The notes under the pieces: generated by a model
Database searches by the model: none
Told to the model about the DNA's origin: nothing
Seen by the model: the letters and a program-made list of their open reading frames with translations, nothing else
Source of the DNA: Endozoicomonas sp. OPT23
GTDB taxonomy: Bacteria; Pseudomonadota; Gammaproteobacteria; Pseudomonadales; Endozoicomonadaceae
Reading direction: 5' to 3'
DNA: 64,000 nt
Assembly (NCBI RefSeq): GCF_009653635.1
Contig: NZ_PPFD01000007.1
Coordinates: 278,022-342,021 of the forward strand
Program-made: the position numbers and the translations under genes
Shown: piece by piece, positions 29,379-42,453 of the stretch
Layout: the number at the start of each line of letters is the position of its first letter
Numbering within the stretch: position 1 is the first letter of the stretch

Positions 29379-30116
29379 TCAAAGCCACCCTCTGAGTTCA
29401 TCCAGTGTACTGTGGTTGGTTTGATCGTACTGGAGCGGTGTAATAGACACCACATTACGGGCAATAGCATGAAAGTCTGTTCCTTCACCCGCATCCCGCT
29501 CCTTACCAACCGGGGCAATCCAGTACACATCCTTGCCTCGCGGATCAGTCTGACGAACCGGCTTCTCAGCACGTTCTCGATGCCCCAGACGGGTGACTTC
29601 CATGCCTTTCAGATCAATGTAGAGACAGTCAGGTACATTTACATTCAATACGGTTCCGAGGGGTAAGTTGATTTCAGGCAGTTTTTCCACCAGTTCCTGA
29701 ACCACTCTGCCCGCAGTATGAAATCCTTCATCACTGTTACCACACAGCGATACAGCAATAGCCGGGCAGTTCATAAAACGCCCCTCCATAGCCGCACCCA
29801 CCGTGCCCGAATAAAGAACATCATCGCCCAGATTCGCACCATGATTAATACCGGTTATAACAATATCAGGCTCTTGCTCCATCAATATATTTACAGCCAG
29901 ATGCACACAGTCAGCCGGGGTACCGTCAATGCTGTTAAAACCATTACTGTGGCGGGTGACTCTCAATGGTCTGCCAAGAGTAATGGAGGAGCTCAGACCT
30001 GAACTGTTTCTATCCGGCGCATAGACCTCACAATCACCGACTGTTTTCAGGTGGCTGTGCAGAATAGACAGACCCTCAGCCGCTACGCCATCATCATTAC
30101 TGAGCAGAATTTTCAA
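29379..30116 (-). CDS. surE: 5'/3'-nucleotidase SurE
   Basis: The protein has 245 residues. It is a metal-dependent survival nucleotidase hydrolysing nucleoside monophosphates and short polyphosphate. The N-terminal metal site is ILLSNDDGVAAEGL (Asp8, Asp9), with APDRNSSGLSSSITL, GTPADCVHLA and TGINHGANLGDDVLYSGTVG behind it. The first 20 bases overlap the end of truD, and pcm begins directly after its stop, so the three genes are translated from one message. Confidence 0.97.
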   Translation of the reverse strand: MKILLSNDDGVAAEGLSILHSHLKTVGDCEVYAPDRNSSGLSSSITLGRPLRVTRHSNGFNSIDGTPADCVHLAVNILMEQEPDIVITGINHGANLGDDVLYSGTVGAAMEGRFMNCPAIAVSLCGNSDEGFHTAGRVVQELVEKLPEINLPLGTVLNVNVPDCLYIDLKGMEVTRLGHRERAEKPVRQTDPRGKDVYWIAPVGKERDAGEGTDFHAIARNVVSITPLQYDQTNHSTLDELRGWL

Positions 30117-31224
30117 CAGCCATGCCCTCTACACCCATTTCGTTATCGGTCTTATCGAGACTCTCTTCCTGACGCCCTTCTTCTTGACGACTCTCTTCCC
30201 GACATAGCATCAACTCACGCAGGACAGCCGTCGCAAAACAGCCCTTTGGGAGAGTAAAAGTCAGTTGCAGGGTTGAATCATCCAACCATTGGCTGTTGAA
30301 GTCAGCAGGAATCAATCGCACCGCTTTGCGTTCCTGCTTCAGGCCTTCAGCTTCCAGCCCCTGACACAGTTCCGGATACTCTGCAGCAATGGCAGATTCG
30401 CGCTCTTGCACAACCTCACCGGAAAGCAGCTCACCCTTCCCCCATAAAGGTACCGTCAGAGAAACAGCGCCGGACTCGATTCGTGCCCTCAGTTCTTCAT
30501 CGTGATCCCTGAGAATCAGACTACCACTGTCCTGAAAGCCGGGGACATCACCCTGCTGATAAGTCAGCCAGCTACCGTCCTGAACCCGCTCGGACAATAT
30601 TCTGTTATACAACCAGGAACGTGCAGCAGAAAGATAGATAGAGCGTTTATTTTTGCGAGCACGAAGCTCACCGGTAAACATACCTATGGCACGATCAACA
30701 TTGACGCCCTGATGACCAAAGCGCTGTTCACCGTAATAGTTGGGCACACCTTTTTCGGCAATCTCTTTCAGTCTGGCATCAACTTCAGCCCGCTCACCCG
30801 TTAAATCTCTCAGTGTGACAATGAACTGATTGCCTTTAAGAGCTCCAGTGCGGAGTTTTTTACCGTGTTTAGTCGCCTGTAAAACCTTAAAGGTTTCACC
30901 ACCAAAAGCGGACCAGTCCGGATGCTCTTTTCCTGGCATCCAGGCAGTAAACCACTGCCTGGTAATACCATGACGATCTTTACGACCGGCATAACTGACT
31001 GCAGAACGTTTCACACCTGCAAAACGTGCCAGCTGGCCAGCAATCCAGTCGGTGTTTTCACCTTCTTTTTCAATCAGCAGACAGGCGTGTTCACCCTCAC
31101 CGGAAGGTTCAAACGGTAGAATTTCCTCAACAATAAAATCCGCAGATTGAGATTTAAACCGGCATTCTCCAACCGGACCACCCCAGGCATATGCCCAGTC
31201 AAAGGAGAAAGAACTTTGAGTCAT
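30097..31224 (-). CDS. truD: tRNA pseudouridine(13) synthase TruD
   Basis: The protein has 375 residues. It isomerises U13 of tRNA-Glu. The catalytic Asp is in YAGRKDRHGIT (about 78-88). The conserved TGALKGNQFIVTLR, VPNYYGEQRFGHQGVN and AARSWLYNRILSERV follow, and LPKGCFATAVLRELM closes the domain. The last 30 or so residues form a hydrophilic tail with a small repeat (REESRQEEGRQEESLDK) that goes beyond E. coli TruD (349 residues) and probably is disordered. Its 3' end overlaps surE by 20 bases. Confidence 0.96.
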   Translation of the reverse strand: MTQSSFSFDWAYAWGGPVGECRFKSQSADFIVEEILPFEPSGEGEHACLLIEKEGENTDWIAGQLARFAGVKRSAVSYAGRKDRHGITRQWFTAWMPGKEHPDWSAFGGETFKVLQATKHGKKLRTGALKGNQFIVTLRDLTGERAEVDARLKEIAEKGVPNYYGEQRFGHQGVNVDRAIGMFTGELRARKNKRSIYLSAARSWLYNRILSERVQDGSWLTYQQGDVPGFQDSGSLILRDHDEELRARIESGAVSLTVPLWGKGELLSGEVVQERESAIAAEYPELCQGLEAEGLKQERKAVRLIPADFNSQWLDDSTLQLTFTLPKGCFATAVLRELMLCREESRQEEGRQEESLDKTDNEMGVEGMAVENSAQ

Positions 31225-31286
31225 GAAATGAGTACTTCGATGAATATATAAAGATTCAGGACAGCGATGACAGGCTGCCCCGCTGT

Positions 31287-31772
31287 TTATAGACGACTGA
31301 TCAGAACAACCGCATGCACCGCTATACCTTCTTTGCGTCCGGCATACCCTAGCTTCTCAGTCGTTGTGGCCTTCACGTTGACATCGTCGAGGTCAACGCC
31401 CAGATCACTGGCCAGGTTCGCACGCATCTGATCAATATGCGGAGCCATCTTCGGCGCCTGAGCAACAATGGTCGAATCGAGATTCACCAGCTTGTAGCCT
31501 TTGGATTGCAACAGAGCAACCACATGGCGCAGCAATTCACGACTGTCGATGCCTTTATAAGCCGGATCGGTATCCGGGAAATGTTTACCGATATCACCCA
31601 GAGCAGCAGCACCCAGCAGAGCATCACACACGGCATGCAGCAAGACATCACCGTCAGAGTGAGCCAGCAATGAATGGCTGTTAGCAATTTTAACGCCACC
31701 CAATACTATATGGTTGCCACTAGCGGCTTCATCACTGAAGCGGTGAACATCAAAACCATGACCAATTCTCAT
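31287..31772 (-). CDS. ispF: 2-C-methyl-D-erythritol 2,4-cyclodiphosphate synthase
   Basis: The protein has 161 residues. It performs the fifth step of the MEP isoprenoid pathway. Metal ligands sit in GHGFDVHRF (Asp8, His10) and [18 protein letters not shown] (His42). [34 protein letters not shown] and [20 protein letters not shown] are all typical. Its ATG shares one base with the ispD stop codon, so the two are translationally coupled, as in many gammaproteobacteria. Confidence 0.98.
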   Translation of the reverse strand: MRIGHGFDVHRFSDEAASGNHIVLGGVKIANSHSLLAHSDGDVLLHAVCDALLGAAALGDIGKHFPDTDPAYKGIDSRELLRHVVALLQSKGYKLVNLDSTIVAQAPKMAPHIDQMRANLASDLGVDLDDVNVKATTTEKLGYAGRKEGIAVHAVVLISRL

Positions 31773-32506
31773 TAAGCTGTCTCGATAATTTTTAATTGCT
31801 GCTGAATATAGAGAGAGGCCAGCGCCAGATCAGTGGCTCTGGTCACTTTAATATTGTCTCCATGCCCTTCCACCATCACCGGTTTATGACCTGCATATTC
31901 CATAGCACTGGCTTCATCCGTGACTGGCATTTCATCGATCAGAGCTTTAGTCAGTGCATCATGGAGCAGCTTCAGGCGAAACATTTGCGGAGTCAGGGCA
32001 TGCCACAAGGTATCCCGGTCAACCGTTTCCGTGACTTCACCTTTCGCAGAAGTACGCTTCATGGTGTCCCGAACCGGCATTCCCAGCAGACCACCCACTT
32101 CATGTTCCTGAAGCTGGTTTACCAGCCAGTCGAGATCGGAACGTCGAATGCAGGGGCGAGCAACATCATGCACCATCACCCAGTCATCTTCATGGGCCAG
32201 AGCTACCAAATGTTCCAGACCGTTCAACACCGAGTCGTAACGTTCTTTGCCACCTTCCACCAGCATGACACGCTCGTTTCTAAGCAGTTCAATATCCTTG
32301 TAGTACTCATCTTCAGCACTGAGCACCACCACCAGTTTTTCCAGCAAAGGAAAGTCCAGCAACCGTTCAACCGTATGTTCGAGCAGACTTCGGCCGTGTA
32401 TTTCCAGATACTGCTTGGGCATGTCGGCATTCATGCGACTCCCTACCCCGGCTGCCGGTATCACAGCCCAAAATCTGTTTTTTTGAAGGGTATCGGTTGT
32501 ACTCAC
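31772..32506 (-). CDS. ispD: 2-C-methyl-D-erythritol 4-phosphate cytidylyltransferase
   Basis: The protein has 244 residues from the GTG at 32506, chosen because CGGTGG precedes it. A TTG at 32527 would add seven residues and lacks a clear ribosome binding site. IspD makes CDP-methylerythritol in the MEP pathway. Visible are the nucleotide-binding loop [67 protein letters not shown] and [14 protein letters not shown]. It is followed by ispF with a one-base overlap and preceded by ftsB, the standard order. Confidence 0.96.
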   Translation of the reverse strand: MSTTDTLQKNRFWAVIPAAGVGSRMNADMPKQYLEIHGRSLLEHTVERLLDFPLLEKLVVVLSAEDEYYKDIELLRNERVMLVEGGKERYDSVLNGLEHLVALAHEDDWVMVHDVARPCIRRSDLDWLVNQLQEHEVGGLLGMPVRDTMKRTSAKGEVTETVDRDTLWHALTPQMFRLKLLHDALTKALIDEMPVTDEASAMEYAGHKPVMVEGHGDNIKVTRATDLALASLYIQQQLKIIETA

Positions 32507-32578
32507 ATTACCACCGTATTGATTCAATCCAGTCGTCAGGCTCTAATCGTCTGAAAGACAGAGAGTATGGGATCGGGG

Positions 32579-32851
32579 TTAATCGTATATCAGATAGAAG
32601 GTTTCATCACGACCGACCATGCCAAGATCGAGACGAGCGTGCTCTTCAAGAGTGATAAGTCCGTTTTGCAACTCAACCACCTCTACTGACAGCAATCGGT
32701 TTCGACGGTAGAGTCGTTCATTTTCCCGCTGCTGCTCTTCAATCTGTCGTTGGCTAGCCACCGCTTCGGCGATACTGCCTTTACCTGTCCAGAGCTGGAC
32801 CTGAAGAACAAGAAATAGGAAGAGTAAAAACAGGTGCATCAGCTTACGCAT
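32579..32851 (-). CDS. ftsB: Cell division protein FtsB
   Basis: The bitopic protein has 90 residues: one N-terminal membrane helix (LMHLFLLFLFLVLQVQLW), then a periplasmic coiled coil (about 28-65; QRQIEEQQRENERLYRRNRL) and a short conserved tail (LEEHARLDLGMVGRDETFY). It forms the FtsQLB complex that triggers septal peptidoglycan synthesis. It is somewhat shorter than E. coli FtsB (103). Since eno ends in a terminator 150 bases upstream, ftsB-ispD-ispF probably has its own promoter. Confidence 0.96.
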   Translation of the reverse strand: MRKLMHLFLLFLFLVLQVQLWTGKGSIAEAVASQRQIEEQQRENERLYRRNRLLSVEVVELQNGLITLEEHARLDLGMVGRDETFYLIYD

Positions 32852-33001
32852 GGTCTGATTCCTGTCCCTTGATTTAGGTTACGTTTAAACCTGAAATTCT
32901 ATCAAAGCCTGATAAAGGAAAGTAGGTGAGATTGATATAAAGAAGGTAGAACAACAGTGCAGGCATAAATCAGCTCTAAGTGAGCAGCGTTTTTCTCACA
33001 T

Positions 33002-33029
33002 AAAAAAAGGAGAGCCGAAGCTCTCCTTT
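33002..33029 (-). terminator. Intrinsic terminator of eno
   Basis: On the minus strand the 10-bp stem AAAGGAGAGC / GCTCTCCTTT has a 4-base loop and is followed by seven T (complement of 33002-33008). It begins 30 bases after the eno stop codon. Confidence 0.93.
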
Positions 33030-33058
33030 CTCTACGATTCAGTCTGAATCAGCAGCAA

Positions 33059-34396
<1,338 letters not shown>

Positions 34397-34541
34397 TCAT
34401 ATTCATCTAAAACCAAACGATGGCGTGAATATGGGCAAGGGGTAATCCTGCAAATAAAACCGACGCTCTCAGTGCTGTACGTTAGTTTCATTTATTAAGC
34501 CTGATTGGGAAATAATTCTCTGAAATCTCTTAAACCTTCGA

Positions 34542-34607
34542 TTAAAAGAAGGCTTCAAAATCCCCCATGGAAGGATAGTACTTCCTGAAGATTTCGTAGA
34601 GAACCAT
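34542..34607 (-). CDS. Candidate 21-residue small protein or leader peptide upstream of eno
   Basis: A complete reading frame of 22 codons on the minus strand encodes MVLYEIFRKYYPSMGDFEAF plus a final Phe and TAA. AGGA lies seven bases before the ATG, a good ribosome binding site. A promoter candidate with extended -10 would start transcription about 40 bases upstream. The peptide is rich in aromatic residues (4 Phe and 3 Tyr in 21), reads as an amphipathic helix with an acidic C-terminal half, and has no membrane segment. No family is recognised. It may act as a leader peptide for eno, 190 bases downstream, or as an independent small protein. It is also possible that it is chance. Confidence 0.45.
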   Translation of the reverse strand: MVLYEIFRKYYPSMGDFEAFF

Positions 34608-34622
34608 TACCCAATCCTGCTC

Positions 34623-34643
34623 AAAAAGCGGGCAACCCGTTTT
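34623..34643 (-). promoter_or_regulatory. Short hairpin with T-run upstream of the 21-codon frame
   Basis: On the minus strand CGGG-TTG-CCCG (34636-34639 with 34629-34632) can be extended by four A-T pairs across a one-base bulge and is followed by CTTTTT. It lies between the promoter candidate and the small reading frame. A weak terminator or attenuator is possible. Confidence 0.35.
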
Positions 34644-34654
34644 CCGTTGCGGCA

Positions 34655-34682
34655 ACTATACCAACTCCCACGGGGGTTTCAA
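34655..34682 (-). promoter_or_regulatory. Promoter candidate for eno / the 21-codon frame
   Basis: On the minus strand TTGAAA (34677-34682) is followed by 16 bases and TATAGT (34655-34660), with TGG directly before the -10 element (extended -10). Each hexamer has five of six consensus bases. The predicted start is near 34648. Confidence 0.6.
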
Positions 34683-34811
34683 CTATCCCAAAGGACAACA
34701 GCGAAGCATCAAAAATTAACATCTTAAGTCGCCTACAGGCCTAGATAGCACAGGGTTAACAAGATTTTCACAAAAGTAACACCAGACACCGGTTTTCTAT
34801 CAACAGGGAAC

Positions 34812-34840
34812 AAAAAAACCGCCTGAGAGGCGGTTTTTTA
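34812..34840. terminator. Intrinsic terminator of kdsA
   Basis: AAAAAACCGCCT / AGGCGGTTTTTT (34813-34824 with 34828-34839) with a 3-base loop, flanked by A and T runs, lies 16 bases after the kdsA stop codon. Confidence 0.95.
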
Positions 34841-34855
34841 TACAACGACTGACGA

Positions 34856-35761
<906 letters not shown>

Positions 35762-35821
35762 TTAAAGAAAGCGTGTTGCAGAACTGTTAGAGGAGCAGCC
35801 TGCAACGGGTAGGGCTAAAAC

Positions 35822-37573
<1,752 letters not shown>

Positions 37574-37667
37574 TTAAATCAGGCAAAAATCTTCAGAAAT
37601 CCTCGATATAAAAACCTCTAAAGACACGCGATCAGGACATCAAAACCGCGGTTTGCAAAGACATAAG

Positions 37668-38687
37668 CTACTCAATAAAAGGCTTGATTCGCTCCTGAGT
37701 GTCGGGATGGCTGGACAAAAACTCTGGCCCGCCAGCTTTACCTTCATGACTCGTCATCATCAGGGTCATAATATCGGCAAAATGTTTAGGCGGCAGACCA
37801 TTGCTTTTCATGTAAGTCAAAGCGTATTGATCCGCTTCTGTTTCCATGCTTCGGGAGTAACTGCTCTCCAGCAGAATGCCGGGTAACAGGGCAACCAGAT
37901 TTGCAGTAGAAACAACGTCCCCCGTCACCAGAATCATAATGATTGAGAGACCCGTAGTCTGCAGCACTCTCCGCAAACTATGGCGATGAATAACATGACC
38001 TATTTCATGAGCCAGCACCGACTGCACCTGCTGATCATTTTCTGCCAGCGCAATAAAATCATCCGTCACCACAACCGTGCCGTCAGGCAAGGCAAAGGCA
38101 TTGGCACCAATTTGCTCACTGCTACGAAACAGCAATCGAAACGGGTAATCGGCATCAGCATTTACAGCCATGGCATCAAACAGCTTGGTTAACCTTTGCT
38201 GATCGGACTCGGAGAGTTCAGAATGCTGGAAATAAAGCTCATCCATCACCTCCATCGTTCCCTGCCCTACCGAAGTGGCCACTGAATCAGGAAGGTTCAA
38301 TGCCAATTTCTGCGCAGAATAAGGCAAGACTACGGTCAGTAGTAACCAGAGCACACCCAGGCAACCAGCAGCAGCCAGAAAGACCGTTCGATAACTGGAT
38401 TCCAACCGGTGAACAAACCCGTTATTGCGACTCTTCTGATGCTGCCTCAATAATAGATCAACACCATCATTGTCGTTTGTTTCCAGCAGACCACCATCCG
38501 CAAATCGAATCGCTCTGGCCGAACTGCCTATTCTCGGTGATATCTGCAGCTGATCAAAGTGTCCGGCCGGGTATCGACTGACACCCTGCTCTGACTGCAA
38601 AGTAATAGTGCCATGATCATCACTGTCCATGATCATGGCTTGAGCCTCACTGGAGCCCTGAGCGTAATAGAGCCCCCTGACAGCCAT
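37668..38687 (-). CDS. Membrane-anchored M48-family zinc metalloprotease
   Basis: The protein has 339 residues. A soluble N-terminal part (about 1-95) is followed by a membrane helix (about 103-125, LAAAGCLGVLWLLLTVVLP) and the peptidase M48 domain. That domain has the zinc site HEIGHVIHRH, the Glu ligand in METEADQYALTYM and the terminal SSHPDTQERIKPF. The closest types are the periplasm-facing BepA/YfgC-like and Ste24-like proteases. The start codon ATG overlaps the TGA of the preceding DUF898 gene by one base, so the two are coupled and probably act together. The pair is inserted between pyrG and tilS, which are adjacent in the reference order. Confidence 0.93.
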   Translation of the reverse strand: MAVRGLYYAQGSSEAQAMIMDSDDHGTITLQSEQGVSRYPAGHFDQLQISPRIGSSARAIRFADGGLLETNDNDGVDLLLRQHQKSRNNGFVHRLESSYRTVFLAAAGCLGVLWLLLTVVLPYSAQKLALNLPDSVATSVGQGTMEVMDELYFQHSELSESDQQRLTKLFDAMAVNADADYPFRLLFRSSEQIGANAFALPDGTVVVTDDFIALAENDQQVQSVLAHEIGHVIHRHSLRRVLQTTGLSIIMILVTGDVVSTANLVALLPGILLESSYSRSMETEADQYALTYMKSNGLPPKHFADIMTLMMTSHEGKAGGPEFLSSHPDTQERIKPFIE

Positions 38688-39700
38688 CAGATACCCACTG
38701 CCACATCAAACACATCACCCACTTCTTCGGCAATGGATGACTGTTCTCGCTGAGCCTGATCAGTAAACTGACTCAAGGATTCATCGGCATGCATGGTCAG
38801 GCACTCTGCCTTGTAACGGGCCATTCTAATCATTACCCATGGTGTAGCCAGGCCAAGAGAACAAAGAACTGCCATCAGGTTAGTGATGTAGAGAAACAGC
38901 ATACGTCCGGTTTTCAGATTGCTTTCAAACCCGTAAGAAGCCAGCAGGCTCTGGTTATAGATCAGGTTACTGGTGCAGGTCATTACATAAGTTCCTGCCA
39001 GAAGATAAGCAATAATCATCAGGGGAGCGCTGAATAATGGATTAGGCAGAAAGCCGGAAACAGCGCCGGCAACAATGCCAGCAATGATCATCAAACCCAG
39101 GGCTTTCAAATAGATTTTATAAAAGTCACCCGTTGTAAATTCAGGTTCAAAGCGTTTACCACCAAAGCTGTAATGACTGACCAAAAATTCTTTCTGCTTC
39201 TTTACAACCCAGGGCAATGCAAAACCGAGTGACAACATAATCAACATGGGTAACAGAATAAAGTGAACGAAAACGCCCCCGTAACTGCCATCAAACTGAA
39301 AACGGACATTTCTCCAGGCCGACATCCGGGCATTAAACGCCAGTCCACGGGCAACAATCCAGGGCACAACCGGAATAGCCAGCAAACTGAGAGCAGCACC
39401 TGCTATCGGGTTGTACTGACTGATCAAGGTGTAAGCGGCCAGCAATGCAATACCAATCAAACGACCCTGCAAAATAGCCAGAGGGCTGGCAAGGTAACTA
39501 AAGCTGGATCCCGCTACCCGGGTTGAACCATAAAAATACTGACGGGTTCTGACCTTGGCCCAGGCCGAATAAATCCCCAGCGTCACTATGGTCAGGAGAA
39601 CATTAACGATCCAGATACGGAAGAACTCGCCTGCTTTTCCGGAGAATTCAAAATCATGGGAGACCGGCTGATCAGTCCCTGACATAAGCCCTGTATTCAT
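38687..39700 (-). CDS. DUF898 (YjgN-like) polytopic membrane protein
   Basis: The protein has 337 residues and about eight membrane helices in two similar halves. Each half opens with the DUF898 motif around an aromatic GGKxxEF- or FSGKAGEFFR-type stretch (FEFSGKAGEFFRIWIVNVLL at about 17-36; YSFGGKRFEPEFTTGDFYKI in the middle). Each has a TLGIYSAWAKVRTRQYFYGS-like loop. The function of the family is unknown. Stop and start of the next gene overlap (TGATG), tying it to the M48 protease. A joint role in envelope homeostasis is plausible but inferred. Confidence 0.9.
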   Translation of the reverse strand: MNTGLMSGTDQPVSHDFEFSGKAGEFFRIWIVNVLLTIVTLGIYSAWAKVRTRQYFYGSTRVAGSSFSYLASPLAILQGRLIGIALLAAYTLISQYNPIAGAALSLLAIPVVPWIVARGLAFNARMSAWRNVRFQFDGSYGGVFVHFILLPMLIMLSLGFALPWVVKKQKEFLVSHYSFGGKRFEPEFTTGDFYKIYLKALGLMIIAGIVAGAVSGFLPNPLFSAPLMIIAYLLAGTYVMTCTSNLIYNQSLLASYGFESNLKTGRMLFLYITNLMAVLCSLGLATPWVMIRMARYKAECLTMHADESLSQFTDQAQREQSSIAEEVGDVFDVAVGI

Positions 39701-39860
39701 CTTTTATTATTAATCCGAATTATGTACTACGATGGGCTACTATATTGTCATCCATAACAGAAGTATGTAAGAGATATCTCAGACAGTTCAGGGAAATAAG
39801 CTTTTAATATTAAAAGTGTGAAGTGATTTTCTTAGAGGGTATACAAGAAGTTAGAAAGAA

Positions 39861-41222
39861 CTACTCTACGTGCGACCAGGTCACATGAGCAGCGATTTGC
39901 TCTGGTTCACTCAGCTCATCACAATGCCATAGGCCGGCAGCAGCAACCATCCTGCCATCAACAAAAAGAAAGGGAATCCTGTTTCGCATCCAGGGTGGTA
40001 CTTTGTAGTCCTGCAACCAGCGTTTAACAGTCTTACTGCCTTTTCTTCCAGCAACTCTCACCTTCAAACCATCAGGAAGATGCTCTCGATACTTGACTGT
40101 AACCTGAAGGTCAGAAATTTCAGCCAGCTCACTGCTATTCATGACCAGAAAGCTACCATCAGCAAGCTTCAGCTCGGAGTCAGTCAGAGGATTCCAGATC
40201 AACTCATGGCAGAGTGAGCTAACAGAAGATGCTTTCAGCAATACCAGATAGTTGCCACTTCGGCGAACTTCAACGCTTGATAGCTTGATGCAAGGTTCTG
40301 CATCTTGTTTGGCTTCGGCTATTTCAGAAACAATTATCTCCAGATGCTGGCGGTCAGGCATCGGGCACTCGTATTTGCCCAACCAGAATCTGAGTACTCT
40401 GTTAACAACAGGCCGAGACAAGCTCAGCAGTTTATCGACAACAAGTAGCTCTCTTGGCCCCCAGACAACACCAGGAGGAGCAACGGAAACATTCTGATAT
40501 TCCGTTTCTGCCAGGTCAGCCAGTAAACCACTGACCTCGAAGAGTTCTTCCGAGAGCGCAGACAAACGACCGCTAACACCCGGCCACTGCCGTTCAATTT
40601 CCGGAATCAAACCATGCCGGAGATAGTTACGTCTAAACGTTTGATCCGTATTGGAATCATCTTCAATATTCGAAAGACTGTTTTCCTGAGCATAAGCCTC
40701 AATCTGCTGCCGGGAGCAAGACAACAGTGGTCTCAGCAAAGCGCCCTGCCCCAGTGATCTTGAAACAGGAATACCGGCAAGGCCATCAACACCACTGCCA
40801 CGGAACAGCCGAAACAGCAGGGTTTCTGCCTGATCGTCTTGATGATGCCCCATCAGCAGGCAGCCACCTTCCGGCAGCAACTCTTCAAAGACCTGATAAC
40901 GCTGATTGCGCGCCTGTAATTCAATGTCTGATGAGCCTTCAATCAAGATTTTCCTGACAATAAAAGGCACAGAGAGTTGTTTACATACGGATTTGCAATG
41001 ATCAGACCAGTCTTCAGCGTGTTGACTGAGACCGTGATCAATATGCACGGCCAACAAGTCTTTTAGAAGGTTTCTATCTCGAAGGGAAACAAGCAGATGA
41101 AGGAGAACAGTAGAATCGACTCCGCCACTGAAAGCCACCAGCAGTGGCTTGTCAGCATGGGGAGCGAGAGAAGGCAGAATGCTGTCGGGAGACAAGCTGC
41201 TTGTAGAAAAAGCGTCTGCCAT
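39861..41222 (-). CDS. tilS: tRNA(Ile)-lysidine synthetase
   Basis: TilS converts the wobble C34 of the minor tRNA-Ile(CAU) to lysidine, an essential change of codon and amino acid identity. The protein has 453 residues from the ATG at 41222; the longest frame begins with a TTG one codon earlier. The PP-loop ATPase motif is AFSGGVDSTVLLHLL (about 30-44), followed by HIDHGLS, MGHHQDDQAETLLFRLFRGS with GVDGLAG, DDSNTDQTFRRNYLRH and the C-terminal substrate domain ending KRWLQDYKVPPWMRNRIPFL. It lies between the M48/DUF898 pair and accA. Confidence 0.96.
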   Translation of the reverse strand: MADAFSTSSLSPDSILPSLAPHADKPLLVAFSGGVDSTVLLHLLVSLRDRNLLKDLLAVHIDHGLSQHAEDWSDHCKSVCKQLSVPFIVRKILIEGSSDIELQARNQRYQVFEELLPEGGCLLMGHHQDDQAETLLFRLFRGSGVDGLAGIPVSRSLGQGALLRPLLSCSRQQIEAYAQENSLSNIEDDSNTDQTFRRNYLRHGLIPEIERQWPGVSGRLSALSEELFEVSGLLADLAETEYQNVSVAPPGVVWGPRELLVVDKLLSLSRPVVNRVLRFWLGKYECPMPDRQHLEIIVSEIAEAKQDAEPCIKLSSVEVRRSGNYLVLLKASSVSSLCHELIWNPLTDSELKLADGSFLVMNSSELAEISDLQVTVKYREHLPDGLKVRVAGRKGSKTVKRWLQDYKVPPWMRNRIPFLFVDGRMVAAAGLWHCDELSEPEQIAAHVTWSHVE

Positions 41223-41261
41223 CAATAAGCTCTTTTATCAGTTATACATTGTCGCAAATGA

Positions 41262-42212
41262 TCAGAAGGAACCGTAATCACGAATACGCTTGTAGCGATT
41301 AGCCACCAGAGTATCGGCATCGATACCTTCCAGCTTCTGCATCTCTTCTTCCAGAGCAACACCCAGGTTCTTCGCTACTTCTTCGTGGTTGCTGTGCGCA
41401 CCACCCAGCGGCTCATCAATCAAACGATCGACTAGACCTAACTCTTTCAGACGGGAAGCAGTTACACCCATTGCCTCAGCAGCAGTAGAAGCGTATTCAG
41501 ATTTCTTCCAGAGAATGGATGCACAGCCTTCCGGAGAAATAACCGAGTAGATAGAGTTTTTCATCATCAGCAACTGATCACAAACACCAATCGCCAGCGC
41601 ACCACCGGAACCACCTTCACCGATAACGGTAGAAATTACCGGCACCTTCAGACGGGACATAACCGCCAAGTTGTAGGCGATGGCTTCACTCTGACCGCGC
41701 TCTTCCGCACCGATACCCGGATAAGCGCCCGGTGTATCAATGAAGGTCATGATCGGCATATTGAATCGCTCAGCCGTTTCCATTAAACGACAGGCCTTAC
41801 GATAGCCCTCAGGCTTGGGCATACCAAAATTACGGCGAACCTTTTCCTTGATTTCACGGCCCTTCTGATGACCAATGACCATTACCGGACGGCCATTGAA
41901 ACGCGCCATACCACCGACAAGGGAAGGATCATCAGCAAAGTGACGGTCACCGTGCATCTCATCGAAATCGGTAAACAGATGCTTAACGTAGTCCAGCGTA
42001 TAAGGACGACGCGGGTGACGAGACAACTGCGCTACCTGCCAGGAAGAAAGATCAGAAAAGATCTCTTCTGTTTTGCTCTGACACTTGGCCTGAAGACGGG
42101 CAATCTCGTCAGTAATATTCAGTTCTGCATCGCTGCTGACCAGGCGCAGCTCTTCAATCTTGGCTTCCAGCTCTGCAATCGGCTGTTCAAAATCCAGATA
42201 GTTCGGGTTCAT
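41262..42212 (-). CDS. accA: Acetyl-CoA carboxylase carboxyltransferase subunit alpha
   Basis: AccA with AccD forms the carboxyltransferase that makes malonyl-CoA, the first committed step of fatty acid synthesis. The ATG at 42212 ([20 protein letters not shown]) gives 316 residues, near E. coli's 319; the 41 residues in front in the open frame are not family sequence. Visible are [80 protein letters not shown] and [13 protein letters not shown]. It lies downstream of dnaE in the standard order. Confidence 0.98.
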   Translation of the reverse strand: MNPNYLDFEQPIAELEAKIEELRLVSSDAELNITDEIARLQAKCQSKTEEIFSDLSSWQVAQLSRHPRRPYTLDYVKHLFTDFDEMHGDRHFADDPSLVGGMARFNGRPVMVIGHQKGREIKEKVRRNFGMPKPEGYRKACRLMETAERFNMPIMTFIDTPGAYPGIGAEERGQSEAIAYNLAVMSRLKVPVISTVIGEGGSGGALAIGVCDQLLMMKNSIYSVISPEGCASILWKKSEYASTAAEAMGVTASRLKELGLVDRLIDEPLGGAHSNHEEVAKNLGVALEEEMQKLEGIDADTLVANRYKRIRDYGSF

Positions 42213-42453
42213 AGAGTCCACTTCATAAAATTCTGCATCAGCAATGCGATGTATTCGTGCTGGGCAAAGCTCTTTTTTATAAAAGGCTCTGCCTGAAAGA
42301 GCATGGGCTGGCCTGATTACTGGCCGGCCAGTCACTCATACTCATTCGATTAAGACAATAGACAAGAAAAATACGTAAAAGCGCAGGACATGTCGAGTTA
42401 AAAAGCGTAAGCGTCCGTTACCAAAACCATCGAACGCCTACTAACCTGACAAT

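Noticed and set aside
42269-42300. Hairpin in the accA leader
   Set aside because: Two alternative weak pairings (GCTCTTT/AAAGAGC and a 4-bp stem) without conserved context.
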